DNA from: Sabulicella rubraurantiaca
Lineage (GTDB): Bacteria > Pseudomonadota > Alphaproteobacteria > Acetobacterales > Acetobacteraceae
Assembly (NCBI RefSeq): GCF_017355885.1
Contig: NZ_JAFEUU010000005.1
Span: forward strand, 248,001-312,000
Reading direction: 5' to 3'
DNA: 64,000 bases
Below are positions 1 through 8,119 of the stretch, one piece after another. Every line of letters starts with the position of its first letter. Position 1 is the stretch's first letter. Made by a program: the position numbers and the translations under genes. Under the pieces are notes generated by a model. That model searched no databases. It saw only the letters and a list, made by a program, of their open reading frames with translations, and was not told where the DNA came from.

Positions 1-1698
1 AAGCACGAGCACTGGGTCGTCGCAGGCCAGGGCCGCGTTCATCAGACCGACATAGTCCACCGGGTCAGAAGGGGCGACGATGCGCCATCCTGGCGCGGTG
101 GCGAAGATGCCGGCCGGGTCCATGGAATGCTGCGAGCCGTAGCCGGTGCCCATGGCCACCTTGGTGCGCAGGACCAGAGGAACCGCCATGTCCCCGCCGA
201 ACATGTGGCGCGCCTTGCCGACCTGGTTGAACACCTGGTCCGCGGCGACCCACATGAAGTCCGGGTACATGAACTCCACCACCGGGCGGAAGCGCCCATC
301 CATCGCCACGCCGCCCGCGAGGCCGAAGAAGGCGTTCTCGCTGATCGGCGTGCCGAGGACGCGGCCGGGGAAACGCTCGGCGAGGCCGCGCGTGGCGCCG
401 TTGGTGCCGCCCTTCAGCCGGTGCACATCCTCGCCCAGCACGACGATGCGGCTGTCCTGCTCCATGCGGCGAGTCATCACGTCGGCCACCACGTCCACGA
501 AGCGGCGCTCGGTCAGCGGGCCGGGGGGTGCATCGCCCAGCACGGGCTTGCCGCGCAGCTCCGATAGGTCGCCGCGGACGCCCACGTCGCGGAATGCGCG
601 GTCGGGCCAGAGGGTGGAGCGAATGCGGCGCGCATTGCCATCCGGCTCCGTCAGCTCAGCGACGATGCCGGCATGCGTCTCCATCGCGCGGCGGCGGAGC
701 GCCGAAACCTCGTCATCGGTGATAAGGCCGCGCCGGGTCATCTCGCGCGCCACGCGGTCCAGCGGGTCGCGGGCGCGCCACTGCGCCTCTTCTTCCTTGG
801 AGCGATAGCCGAAGGCGCTGCCGGGGAGCGGGCCGTTCTGGTGGAAGAAGCGATAGACCTCGGCCTCGATCAGCGCGGGACCATGGCCGGCGCGGGCATG
901 GGCGAGGGCGCGGTCCATCGCCAGCATCACCGCCACCGGGTCCATGCCGTCCACGCGCCAGGAGGGGATGGCGAAGCCGGGGCCGCGTGCGGAAAGCCGT
1001 GGCTCGGCGGTGGATTCCTCGACGGTGGTGGAAACGGCGTAGCGATTGTTCTCCACGAAGAAGACCAGCGGCAGCTTCCACGCGGCGGCGAGGTTCATCG
1101 TCTCCAGCACGGAGCCGATGTTCATCGCGCCGTCACCGAAGAAGGTGACAGCGACGTCCTGGGTGCCGGCGTGGCGATGCGCCCAGGCAGCGCCAGCCGC
1201 AAGCGGCACGCCGCCGCCGACGATGGCGTTGGTGCCCAGCACCCCTGCCTCAGCCCAGCGAAGATGCATGGAGCCGCCGCGGCCGCGGCAGAAACCGGGG
1301 GCGAGGCCCATGATCTCCGCCATCGCGCCGTGCAGCGTGTGGCGGATCATCCCGTCGAAGGGTGCGTCGGGGTCGAGGGGTTGCGAGGCGGAGACGTGGT
1401 TCAGCGCCTTGGCAAGGAAATGGTGGTGGCCGCGATGCGACCCGTTCACGTGGTCGGTGGAGCGGAGGGGCAGGATCGCGCCGACCGCTCCGCCTTCCTG
1501 GCCGATGGAGGAATGGGCGGGGCCATACACCAGCCCCTCGCCGGCCAACTCCAGCACCGCCTCCTCGAAGGCGCGAATGAGGTGGAGGGAGGTGAGCATC
1601 CGGCGCAGCGCCTCTGGCGGGACCGCATCCCAGTCGTCCTGGGTGGCACGCAGCGCGACCCAGGGCGCGGTGTGGGCGAGGGGGGTCTCTTCAGCCAT
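1..1698 (-). CDS. Fused E1 alpha/beta TPP-dependent 2-oxoacid (or acetoin) dehydrogenase, C-terminus beyond the left edge
   Basis: The gene reads leftwards and runs off the window, so 566 codons are visible and the C-terminal part is missing. Residues about 30-340 form an E1-alpha domain with the thiamine diphosphate motif GDGAMNIGS near residue 188. From about residue 395 an E1-beta domain begins (VVLGEDVHRLKGGTNGATRG). Alpha and beta subunits are separate proteins in pyruvate, branched-chain and acetoin dehydrogenases; here they are one chain. Such fusions are known in the family. No E2 or E3 gene is visible on this side, so the substrate (2-oxoacid or acetoin) cannot be set. The ATG at 1698 is chosen because the protein begins there without an upstream in-frame alternative that fits. 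It is divergent from the GntR gene at 1864, which probably controls it. Confidence 0.85.
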   Translation of the reverse strand, partial: MAEETPLAHTAPWVALRATQDDWDAVPPEALRRMLTSLHLIRAFEEAVLELAGEGLVYGPAHSSIGQEGGAVGAILPLRSTDHVNGSHRGHHHFLAKALNHVSASQPLDPDAPFDGMIRHTLHGAMAEIMGLAPGFCRGRGGSMHLRWAEAGVLGTNAIVGGGVPLAAGAAWAHRHAGTQDVAVTFFGDGAMNIGSVLETMNLAAAWKLPLVFFVENNRYAVSTTVEESTAEPRLSARGPGFAIPSWRVDGMDPVAVMLAMDRALAHARAGHGPALIEAEVYRFFHQNGPLPGSAFGYRSKEEEAQWRARDPLDRVAREMTRRGLITDDEVSALRRRAMETHAGIVAELTEPDGNARRIRSTLWPDRAFRDVGVRGDLSELRGKPVLGDAPPGPLTERRFVDVVADVMTRRMEQDSRIVVLGEDVHRLKGGTNGATRGLAERFPGRVLGTPISENAFFGLAGGVAMDGRFRPVVEFMYPDFMWVAADQVFNQVGKARHMFGGDMAVPLVLRTKVAMGTGYGSQHSMDPAGIFATAPGWRIVAPSDPVDYVGLMNAALACDDPVLVL

Positions 1699-1743
1699 GG
1701 CGTCGTTCCTGGGCCTTCCTCCGACGCATCGGCTTTGACAGTG

Positions 1744-1807
1744 ATTGTATCCAATGACAAGCGTTTTGGTCGCTTTCGGCGCTGCAGACGGCTCCATCGT
1801 ATCCAAT
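1744..1807. promoter_or_regulatory. Pair of GntR-type operator-like sites in a divergent promoter
   Basis: ATTGTATCCAAT (1744-1755) is a near-palindrome of the kind bound by FadR/FCD GntR regulators. A second copy of its core, ATCGTATCCAAT, lies at 1796-1807. The two copies are 52 bp apart, close to five helical turns, between the divergent E1 gene and the GntR gene. Autoregulation and control of both directions is the likely role; this is inference. Confidence 0.5.
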
Positions 1808-1863
1808 CGCCTTGCCTTTCGGGCTTGGCCCATGCCATGAACCTCCGGAGGACGGAGGGCGCG

Positions 1864-2508
1864 ATGCGTGTGGAATCGCTGGTCGGGCGGCGCGTGGCGG
1901 CTTCGCTGCGCGAGGCGATCCTGAGCGGGGCCATGGAGCCGGGCGCCCGCATCCGCCAGGAGGAACTGGCCGAGCGCTTCGGCAGCAGCCGCATCCCAGT
2001 CCGCGAGGCGCTTCGCGTGCTGGAGGCAGAGGGCCTCGTGCGCCTCGTGGCCAATAGCGGCGCCTGGGTCGCCAAGCTGGACCTCGCCGAGTGCATCGAG
2101 ACCTATAAGATGCGCGAGCGGCTGGAGCCGCTGGCCCTCGGCGAAGGCATCCTGGCCCTGACGGAGGAGGAGGTCGCGCGGCTGGAAGCCCTGGCTGCCG
2201 AGATGGAGGCCGCCGAGGATGTAGAGACCTTCCTGCGCCTCGACCGCGTCTTCCACCTCCTGTCCAGCAGCCGATCCGGAATGCCGATGCTGGAGGCCAC
2301 CATCCGTGGCTTCTGGGACCGGACGCAGCATTACCGCCGCGCCTATGCCTCGCTGGTCGGGCGGGAGGGGCAATGGGTGATCCATCACGAACACCGCCTG
2401 CTGGTGGAGGCTCTGCGCCGCCGCAACCGGGTGGATGCCGAAGCGCTGCTGGCGTTGCACATCCGCCGCACGCGCCTCGCCCTCGCCGCGCATCCGGAGA
2501 TCTTCTGA
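1864..2508 (+). CDS. GntR family transcriptional regulator (FCD domain)
   Basis: A 214-residue regulator. Residues 1-70 are the winged-helix domain, with the family-typical stretches REAILSGAMEPGARIRQEEL and RIPVREALRVLEAEGLV. The remaining all-helical FCD ligand domain carries the usual metal/ligand-type residues (DRVFHLLSS, HHEHRLLVEALRRR). The ATG at 1864 gives the normal N-terminus; an in-frame ATG at 1837 is possible but would add nine non-conserved residues. It stands divergent from the E1 dehydrogenase, and the SDR gene follows after one base. It probably represses one or both units in response to a small organic acid. FCD assignment is confident, the ligand unknown. Confidence 0.88.
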   Translation: MRVESLVGRRVAASLREAILSGAMEPGARIRQEELAERFGSSRIPVREALRVLEAEGLVRLVANSGAWVAKLDLAECIETYKMRERLEPLALGEGILALTEEEVARLEALAAEMEAAEDVETFLRLDRVFHLLSSSRSGMPMLEATIRGFWDRTQHYRRAYASLVGREGQWVIHHEHRLLVEALRRRNRVDAEALLALHIRRTRLALAAHPEIF

Positions 2509-2509
2509 G

Positions 2510-3256
2510 ATGGGGCGCACCATGCATGACTTCACGGGGCGCTGCTTGCTGCTGACCGGCGCGGCCGGGGGCATCGGGCGGGAGGTGGCGTGGATCTTCC
2601 ACGAGGCGGGCGCCACACTTTTGCTGGCGGATCGCGACCTGGCGGCGCTGGAGGCGCTGGCATCCACACTGGGCGACGCAGGGCGTGTCGAGGTGATGCG
2701 CCTCGATGCCACATCCGGTGCGGATGCGGAGGAGGCGGTGGCGCGATGCGTGCGGCGCTTCGGCGGCGTGGATTTCCTGATCCCTGCTGCGGGCATCTAC
2801 CCGGGTGACGCCGTCGCGACGATGCGTGACGAGGCATGGCGGCTGGTGATGGAGGTGAACCTGGACGGCGTGTTCCGTCTGTGCCGGGCCGCCATTCCGG
2901 CGCTGCGCGACAACAGCGCCATCGTCCTGCTTTCCTCCGTCGCCGGGCACCGCGGCAGCCGCGACCACGCGCATTACGCCGCGGCCAAGGCCGGGCTGAT
3001 CGGCTTCGCGCGCAGCCTCGCTTGGGAGATCGGGCCGCGCACCCGGGTGAACGCCGTCTCACCCGGCATCATCGAGACGGCCATGACGGAAGGGCTACGC
3101 GAGGCCCGGGGCGAGGCGCTGCGTGCGCAGACGCCCCTGGGCCGGCATGGCAGGCCGGAGGAGGTGGCGAGCGTCGTCGCCTTCCTGTGCAGCGACGCGG
3201 CGGGCTTCGTGAACGGGGAGGCGATCCAGGTGAATGGCGGCCTCCACATGGCATGA
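2510..3256 (+). CDS. Short-chain dehydrogenase/reductase (SDR)
   Basis: A classical SDR of 248 residues. The dinucleotide motif TGAAGGIG is at residues 16-23, the catalytic Ser around 142-143 (LLSSVAG), and the Tyr156-x3-Lys160 pair in HYAAAK. The C-terminal end (FVNGEAIQVNGGL) is typical of the family. The usual NNAG motif is replaced by PAAG at 92-95, a minor departure. Acidic Asp41 after strand 2 (LLADRD) favours NAD over NADP. The start at 2510 is one base after the GntR stop; an in-frame ATG at 2522 would shorten it by four residues. It is probably an alcohol or hydroxy-acid dehydrogenase of the same catabolic unit; substrate unknown. Confidence 0.88.
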   Translation: MGRTMHDFTGRCLLLTGAAGGIGREVAWIFHEAGATLLLADRDLAALEALASTLGDAGRVEVMRLDATSGADAEEAVARCVRRFGGVDFLIPAAGIYPGDAVATMRDEAWRLVMEVNLDGVFRLCRAAIPALRDNSAIVLLSSVAGHRGSRDHAHYAAAKAGLIGFARSLAWEIGPRTRVNAVSPGIIETAMTEGLREARGEALRAQTPLGRHGRPEEVASVVAFLCSDAAGFVNGEAIQVNGGLHMA

Positions 3257-3266
3257 GGGAGACAGC

Positions 3267-3809
3267 ATGAATCAGGCGCGCAAGGGACTGCCGGGGCTGC
3301 GCGGCGGCGACCATGTGGGGCTGACCGTGCCGGACCTGGAGGAGGCGACACACTTCTTCGTCGAGGTGCTTGGGGCAGAGCGCTTCTATGACATTGGCCC
3401 CATCGAGGCAGCGCGTGACGACATGGCGCGTTGCCTGGGCGTGGACCCGGCGGCGCGCGTGCGGATGCTGCGTTTCCTGCGGCTGGGACTAGGGCTGAAC
3501 CTTGAACTCTTCGAGTACGAGGCGCCGGATCAGCGTCGTGACGGGCCACGCAACAGCGATGTGGGTGGGCACCACATCGCCATTTACGTGGACGACATGG
3601 AGGCTGCGCTGGCGCATCTGCGCGCCCATAGCGTCGAGATCATGGGCGAGCCGGTGGTGCGCCACTCCGGACCGAGCGCGGGCCAAAGCTGGGTCTATTT
3701 CCGTGCGCCCTGGGGCCTGCAATTCGAACTGGTGAGCTACCCGGAAGGCAAGGCCTATGCACGCGGCGCCGAGCGCCTGCTGTGGGACCCGCGCGATCCC
3801 GCACGGTGA
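3267..3809 (+). CDS. VOC (glyoxalase/bleomycin-resistance/dioxygenase) family protein
   Basis: A 180-residue protein with two beta-alpha-beta-beta-beta modules. Candidate metal ligands are His in GGDHVGLTVPD, Glu in LNLELFEYE, His in GGHHIAIYVDD and Glu in LQFELVSYP. It starts 10 bases after the SDR stop, behind a GGGAGA ribosome-binding site. Members open rings, isomerise or bind hydrophobic ligands. Its place between an SDR and a flavin monooxygenase suggests a step in degrading the same compound. The exact reaction cannot be read from the sequence. Confidence 0.82.
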   Translation: MNQARKGLPGLRGGDHVGLTVPDLEEATHFFVEVLGAERFYDIGPIEAARDDMARCLGVDPAARVRMLRFLRLGLGLNLELFEYEAPDQRRDGPRNSDVGGHHIAIYVDDMEAALAHLRAHSVEIMGEPVVRHSGPSAGQSWVYFRAPWGLQFELVSYPEGKAYARGAERLLWDPRDPAR

Positions 3810-3988
3810 ACCGCGCGGGGCCTTCGCCGTCGCGCCGATGCTGAGGCATGAAGGAATGCCCTGAGCGGCGCAGGCTTCTGCCGTATGCTGGGCAGGGTGC
3901 CTTCCGGATGGGCAGGGCAGGGCGGGCCTCTTCCGGTTCGGCACGGGATGGGAGTTTACTGCCGGCCGGAACGCCGGAGGATCCTCCC

Positions 3989-5344
3989 ATGCCGCAACGA
4001 CGCCAGATCGCCCTTGCCACGCTGGTCCAGCCCAATGGAACACATCTCGCCTCCTGGCTCGCGCCCGAGGCGCAACCGGATGCGGGGCCCGACATCAACT
4101 GGTACCGGCGCATCGCCCAGCTTGCCGAGAAGGGCAAGTTCGACCTGTTTTTCATCGCCGACACGCCGGCCGTCCGCACCGAGCACCTAAAGATCTGGAG
4201 CCATGGGCCGGTCTTCATGAACGTGCTGGAGCCTGTGACGCTGCTCTCGGCCGTGGCCGGTGCGACCACGCATATTGGGCTGGGGGCGACCGTCTCCACC
4301 TCCTTCAGCGAGCCCTACAACGTCGCGCGCATGTTCGCCTCGCTCGACCACATCACGGGCGGGCGCGCGGCGTGGAATGTCGTCACTTCGGCCAATGATT
4401 TCGCGGCGCGCAATTTCGGCCACGCCAAGCTGCCGCCGCATGGCGAGCGCTACGCGCGCGCGCAGGAATTCGTCGAGGTGGTGCAGCAGCTCTGGGATAC
4501 CTGGGAGGACGATGCCTGGATCTACGACCGGGAGGAAAAGCTCTCCTTCGTGCCGGAGAAGATGCATCCCGTCGCGCATGAGGGGAAGCATTTCCGCGTC
4601 CATGGCGGGCTGAACATCGCCCGCTCGCCGCAGGGCCATCCCGTCATCATCCAGGCCGGCGCCTCGGACACAGGAAAGGAACTGGCAGCCGCGACCGCGG
4701 AGGTGGTGTTCGGCACCGCCGCCACGGTGAAGGGCGCGGTGGAGTTCTACAAGGACCTGAAGGGCCGCATGGCGAAGTATGGGCGCCACCCGGATACGCT
4801 GAAGGTTCTGGGCGGCATCACCTGCATCGTCGGCGACACGGCCGAGGCGGCGGAGGCCAAGAACCGCGAGCTGCAGGAGATGCTGCACCCCGCCGTCGGC
4901 GTCGCGCGTGTCAGCCAGGATCTGGAGGTGGATCTGTCGGACCTGCCGCTGGACGAGCCGGTGCCGCCGCATCGCATTCCCGCCGCCAGCAACCACCACC
5001 AGGCTTATTTCGCCGAGATCGCCGGGATGGTGCGCGAGGGGCTGACGCTGCGGCAGATCGCGCAGCGCTACAACCGCAGCAAGACGACGCTCTGTGGCAC
5101 GCCGAAGCAGATCGCGGACGTGATGGAGGAATGGATGGAGGCCGGGGCCTGCGACGGCTTCATGGTCACCTTCCCCGTCCTGCCCACCTGCCTCACGGAT
5201 TTCGTTGAGAAGGTGGTGCCCGAACTCCAGCGGCGCGGCCTGTACCGCCAGGACTACACCGGCACCTCGCTGCGCGAGCATCTGGGCCTGCCCCGCCCCG
5301 TCAACCGCCACGTCGCGGGCGGCGCCTCCGCCGCCGCTGAATAG
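3989..5344 (+). CDS. LLM class flavin-dependent monooxygenase (NtaA/SnaA/DszA family)
   Basis: A 451-residue enzyme of the FMNH2-dependent bacterial-luciferase-like superfamily, NtaA/SnaA/DszA branch. Visible features are the N-terminal strand with the substrate pocket (THLASWLAPEAQ), the core block GKFDLFFIADT, the family segment ARNFGHAKLPPHGERYARAQEF, and a C-terminal block ending RRGLYRQDYTGTSLREHLG. Family members oxidise nitrilotriacetate, dibenzothiophene sulfone and similar C-N or C-S compounds with reduced flavin from a separate reductase; no reductase gene is adjacent. GGAGG at 3976-3980 supports the ATG at 3989. A Bug receptor follows after 8 bases, which may deliver the substrate. 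A shortened relative lies at 57421-57765. Confidence 0.9.
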   Translation: MPQRRQIALATLVQPNGTHLASWLAPEAQPDAGPDINWYRRIAQLAEKGKFDLFFIADTPAVRTEHLKIWSHGPVFMNVLEPVTLLSAVAGATTHIGLGATVSTSFSEPYNVARMFASLDHITGGRAAWNVVTSANDFAARNFGHAKLPPHGERYARAQEFVEVVQQLWDTWEDDAWIYDREEKLSFVPEKMHPVAHEGKHFRVHGGLNIARSPQGHPVIIQAGASDTGKELAAATAEVVFGTAATVKGAVEFYKDLKGRMAKYGRHPDTLKVLGGITCIVGDTAEAAEAKNRELQEMLHPAVGVARVSQDLEVDLSDLPLDEPVPPHRIPAASNHHQAYFAEIAGMVREGLTLRQIAQRYNRSKTTLCGTPKQIADVMEEWMEAGACDGFMVTFPVLPTCLTDFVEKVVPELQRRGLYRQDYTGTSLREHLGLPRPVNRHVAGGASAAAE

Positions 5345-5352
5345 GAGAGCGC

Positions 5353-6333
5353 ATGACCACCCTGTCCCGCCGCCTCGCCCTTTCGCTGCCGGCCCTAGCC
5401 CTGCCGGGCCTCGCCGCCGCGCAAGGCGCTTGGCCCAACAGGCCCGTCCGCATCGTGATCGCCTTCGCGGCCGGCGGGTCGCTGGACGCGATCGGCCGTT
5501 CCATGGGGCGGCACATGGAGCGCGAGTTCGGCCAGCCCTTCGTGGTGGACAACCGCAGCGGGGCGGGCGGGCGCATCGGCACCACGGCCGTCGCGCGCTC
5601 GCCGGGCGATGGCTACACGCTGATCGTCACCAGCAGCGCCGCGCATGGCGTGGCGCCAGGGCTGTATTCCGACCTGCAGTACCACCCGATGCGCGACTTC
5701 ACCCATATCGGGCTGGTCTGCACAGGGCCGATGGTGCTGCTCGCCAGCGCGGCCGCGCCGTATCGCGACCTTGCGAGACTGGTGGAGACAGTGAAGCGGC
5801 GCGGCACGCCAGCCACATTCGGCTCCGGCGGGATCGGCAGCCTGGGGCATCTGAGCGGGGAACTGGCAGGGCGCACCCTCGGCATCCCGGTGCAGCACAT
5901 CTCCTATCGCGGCTCGGCGCCGGCGCAGACCGACCTGCTGGCGGGGCAGCTGGAGCTGATCTCGGACAACATGTCCTCGCATGGCGGGCAGGTGACGGGT
6001 GGGCGGATGCGCGGCCTGGCCGTCGCCTCGCGCGAGCGCATGGTCGATTATCCGGACATCCCGACCTGGGCGGAGCAGGGCTATCCGGACATGGTGGCGA
6101 ATGCCTGGTACGGGCTTTCGGGCAGTGCCGGCATCCCGGCGGAGATCGTGTCGCGGCTCAATGCCAGCCTCGCGGGCTGGCTGGCGACGCAGGAGGGGCG
6201 CGAACTCCTGCGCGGCATGGCGATGCAACCCGAGGGCAAGATGAGCCCCGCCGAGTACACCGCCTTTGTCCAGAACGAGGTGACGCGCTGGGCCGAGGTG
6301 GTCCGCGTCGCCAACGTGCGCGTCGAGTCCTGA
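5353..6333 (+). CDS. Bug family tripartite tricarboxylate transporter substrate-binding protein
   Basis: A 326-residue periplasmic receptor of the TctC/Bug family. A signal peptide with Arg-Arg and a hydrophobic core ends near AAAQG (about residue 25). The mature start WPNRPVRIVIAFAAGG and the pocket-lining segments VDNRSGAGGRIG and GDGYTLIV are family hallmarks. Bug proteins bind small carboxylates or amides and hand them to TctA/TctB membrane proteins, neither of which lies in this window. It sits 8 bases behind the flavin monooxygenase, so the ligand may be that enzyme's substrate. Confidence 0.92.
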   Translation: MTTLSRRLALSLPALALPGLAAAQGAWPNRPVRIVIAFAAGGSLDAIGRSMGRHMEREFGQPFVVDNRSGAGGRIGTTAVARSPGDGYTLIVTSSAAHGVAPGLYSDLQYHPMRDFTHIGLVCTGPMVLLASAAAPYRDLARLVETVKRRGTPATFGSGGIGSLGHLSGELAGRTLGIPVQHISYRGSAPAQTDLLAGQLELISDNMSSHGGQVTGGRMRGLAVASRERMVDYPDIPTWAEQGYPDMVANAWYGLSGSAGIPAEIVSRLNASLAGWLATQEGRELLRGMAMQPEGKMSPAEYTAFVQNEVTRWAEVVRVANVRVES

Positions 6334-6347
6334 CGCCGCGCTGAGGC

Positions 6348-6370
6348 CCGCGGCGCCCCTTGCGCCGCGG
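6348..6370 (+). terminator. Strong hairpin downstream of the Bug receptor gene
   Basis: A perfect 9-bp GC stem (CCGCGGCGC / GCGCCGCGG) with a 5-base loop lies just after the stop at 6333. No T-tract follows, so it may act as a Rho-assisted terminator or 3'-end stabiliser. It separates this operon from the permease at 6416. Confidence 0.5.
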
Positions 6371-6415
6371 CCAGCCCTGCGTCCCAATCCCCGGCGGAGT
6401 CGAAGGGGGTTTGGG

Positions 6416-7723
6416 ATGCTGCACTGGACGAGGCGCGAGGGCACGGAGGGTGCGCCCATTGCGCCGGATGAGCGGCTGCCCTGGCCGCAGACGATGGCCA
6501 TGGGCGTGCAGCATGTGGTGGCGATGTTCGGCGCCACCGTGCTCGCGCCGCGACTGATGGGGTTCGACGCCAACATCGCGATCCTGATGAGCGGCCTTGG
6601 CACGCTGCTGTTCTTCGTGGTCACGCGCGGCAAGGTGCCGAGCTACCTGGGCTCCTCCTTCGCCTTCATCGCCGTGGTGCTGGCGGCGACGGGATATGCG
6701 GGAAGCGGGCCGAATCCGAGCCTGGCTGTGGCATTGGGCGGCATCGTCGCCTGCGGCGTGCTCTATTCCGCCATCGGCCTGGTCGTCATGTCGGCGGGGA
6801 CCCGCTGGATCGAGCGGCTGATGCCGCCGGTCGTGACGGGGACGGTCGTTGCGGTGATCGGCCTCAACCTTGCGGCGATCCCGGTGAAGAATATGGCGCC
6901 GACCGCCTTCGATGCCTGGATGCAGGGACTGACCTTCCTGGTGCTCGCCCTCGTCGCAGTGTGGACGCGGGGGATGGTGCAGCGCCTGCTGATCCTGTTC
7001 GGGCTGTTCCTGGCCACGATCGCCTATGCGGTGCTGACCAACGGGCTGGGCCTCGGCACGCCGGTGAGCCTGGAAGCGGTGGCGGCCGCCCCATGGTTCG
7101 GGATGCCGGACTTCACCGCGCCGGTCTTCTCCGGCCCCGCGATCCTGCTGATCGCCCCCGTTGCGCTGGTTCTGGTGGCAGAAAATCTCGGCCATCTGAA
7201 GGCGGTGGCGGCGATGACCGGGCGCGACATGGACCCCCATATGGGCCGCGCCTTCCTGGGGGACGGGCTGGCGACGATCATGGCCGGGTCCACCGGCGGC
7301 ACAGGCGTCACGACCTATGCCGAGAATATCGGCGTGATGGCGGCGACGCGGGTCTATTCGACCGCGATCTTCGTGGTGGCGGCGCTGGTGGCGGTGGTGC
7401 TGGGCTTCTCACCCAAGTTCGGGGCGCTGATCCAGGCCATCCCGCTGGCGGTGATGGGTGGCGTGTCCATCGTGGTGTTCGGATTGATCACCGTCGCCGG
7501 TGCGAAGATCTGGGTGGACAACCGTGTGGATTTCTCGCGCCCGGAGAATTTGATGACCGCTGCGATCCCGCTGGTGCTGGGAACGGGCGAGTTCACGCTG
7601 CGGTTCGGCGATTTCGCCCTGGGCGGGATCGGGACCGCGACCTTCGGGGCGATCCTGCTGCATGCGCTGCTGCGGGGAAGGGCGGACCGCGCGACCCATC
7701 ACGGCGGACGCGCAATGCCTTGA
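6416..7723 (+). CDS. NCS2 family uracil/xanthine permease (UraA-like)
   Basis: A 435-residue inner-membrane transporter of the nucleobase-cation symporter-2 family. After a short cytoplasmic tail the first helix reads MGVQHVVAMFGATVLAP, and KVPSYLGSSFAFIAVV follows; both closely match E. coli UraA as remembered. The family signature E-N-x-G-x4-T-R appears as ENIGVMAATR near residue 300, preceded by GGTGVTTYA. About 12-14 hydrophobic segments are visible. It should import uracil or a related oxo-pyrimidine/purine with protons. There is no adjacent pyrimidine-degradation gene. ATG at 6416 is used; an in-frame ATG near 6494 would remove the tail. Confidence 0.88.
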   Translation: MLHWTRREGTEGAPIAPDERLPWPQTMAMGVQHVVAMFGATVLAPRLMGFDANIAILMSGLGTLLFFVVTRGKVPSYLGSSFAFIAVVLAATGYAGSGPNPSLAVALGGIVACGVLYSAIGLVVMSAGTRWIERLMPPVVTGTVVAVIGLNLAAIPVKNMAPTAFDAWMQGLTFLVLALVAVWTRGMVQRLLILFGLFLATIAYAVLTNGLGLGTPVSLEAVAAAPWFGMPDFTAPVFSGPAILLIAPVALVLVAENLGHLKAVAAMTGRDMDPHMGRAFLGDGLATIMAGSTGGTGVTTYAENIGVMAATRVYSTAIFVVAALVAVVLGFSPKFGALIQAIPLAVMGGVSIVVFGLITVAGAKIWVDNRVDFSRPENLMTAAIPLVLGTGEFTLRFGDFALGGIGTATFGAILLHALLRGRADRATHHGGRAMP

Positions 7724-7751
7724 GCAGGATCGCACAGACGGATCCAGGCAG

Positions 7752-7811
7752 ATCATTGCCCTCCCGCCCGAGCTTCAGCGCTTCGTGGATGCCGAGGCTC
7801 GGGAGGGACGG
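7752..7811 (+). pseudogene. Possible ParD/CopG antitoxin remnant
   Basis: Twenty codons read IIALPPELQRFVDAEAREGR, like the N-terminal ribbon and first helix of ParD-type antitoxins (LPxELxxFVxxxVxxGR). The reading frame then loses all similarity and no toxin gene is present. If real, it is a decayed fragment in the gap between the permease and the ATP-grasp gene. A chance match is quite possible. Confidence 0.22.
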
Positions 7812-8119
7812 GGCGGAGTTCGCGCGGGAGGCCAGGCTGCTTCATTCGCGGTGCTGGTGATTTTCGTCGATGGTTGGCCGAACACGGCGGTGTTCAAGCC
7901 TTCGGGGAGCCGGAGCTCCACCTCCTCGGTGGGGCCCTCCACATCCCTCGTCCGCGACCCCCTAATCGCGAAGACGCCAGCACTGCGCAAGAAGCGGGCG
8001 GGGCAGGAAAAGACACTATATAATAGTGGAATAATAGTGGAATTCGCGGCCACTTGTGAAATCCGCAATACGCGACCATACATCGTGCATCCTGAACGGA
8101 CCGTCCGAGGAGCGCCGCG
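7812..8119. other. Intergenic stretch upstream of the ATP-grasp gene
   Basis: No convincing gene on either strand. The left 170 bases are GC-rich with chance open frames. The right part (8010-8060) is unusually AT-rich and carries a TATAAT-like element (8019-8024) and the tandem repeat described separately. It probably holds the promoter for the gene at 8120. Confidence 0.4.
8021..8042 (+). repeat. Perfect tandem 11-bp repeat
   Basis: TAATAGTGGAA occurs twice in immediate succession (8021-8031 and 8032-8042). It overlaps the AT-rich promoter-like region 80 bases before the ATP-grasp gene. An 11-base period places both copies on the same helix face, as expected for a paired regulator site; this role is inferred. 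Confidence 0.6.

Noticed and set aside
673-1863. Long plus-strand open frame leading into the GntR gene
   Set aside because: It is the antisense shadow of the E1 dehydrogenase; the regulator's domain begins at 1864.
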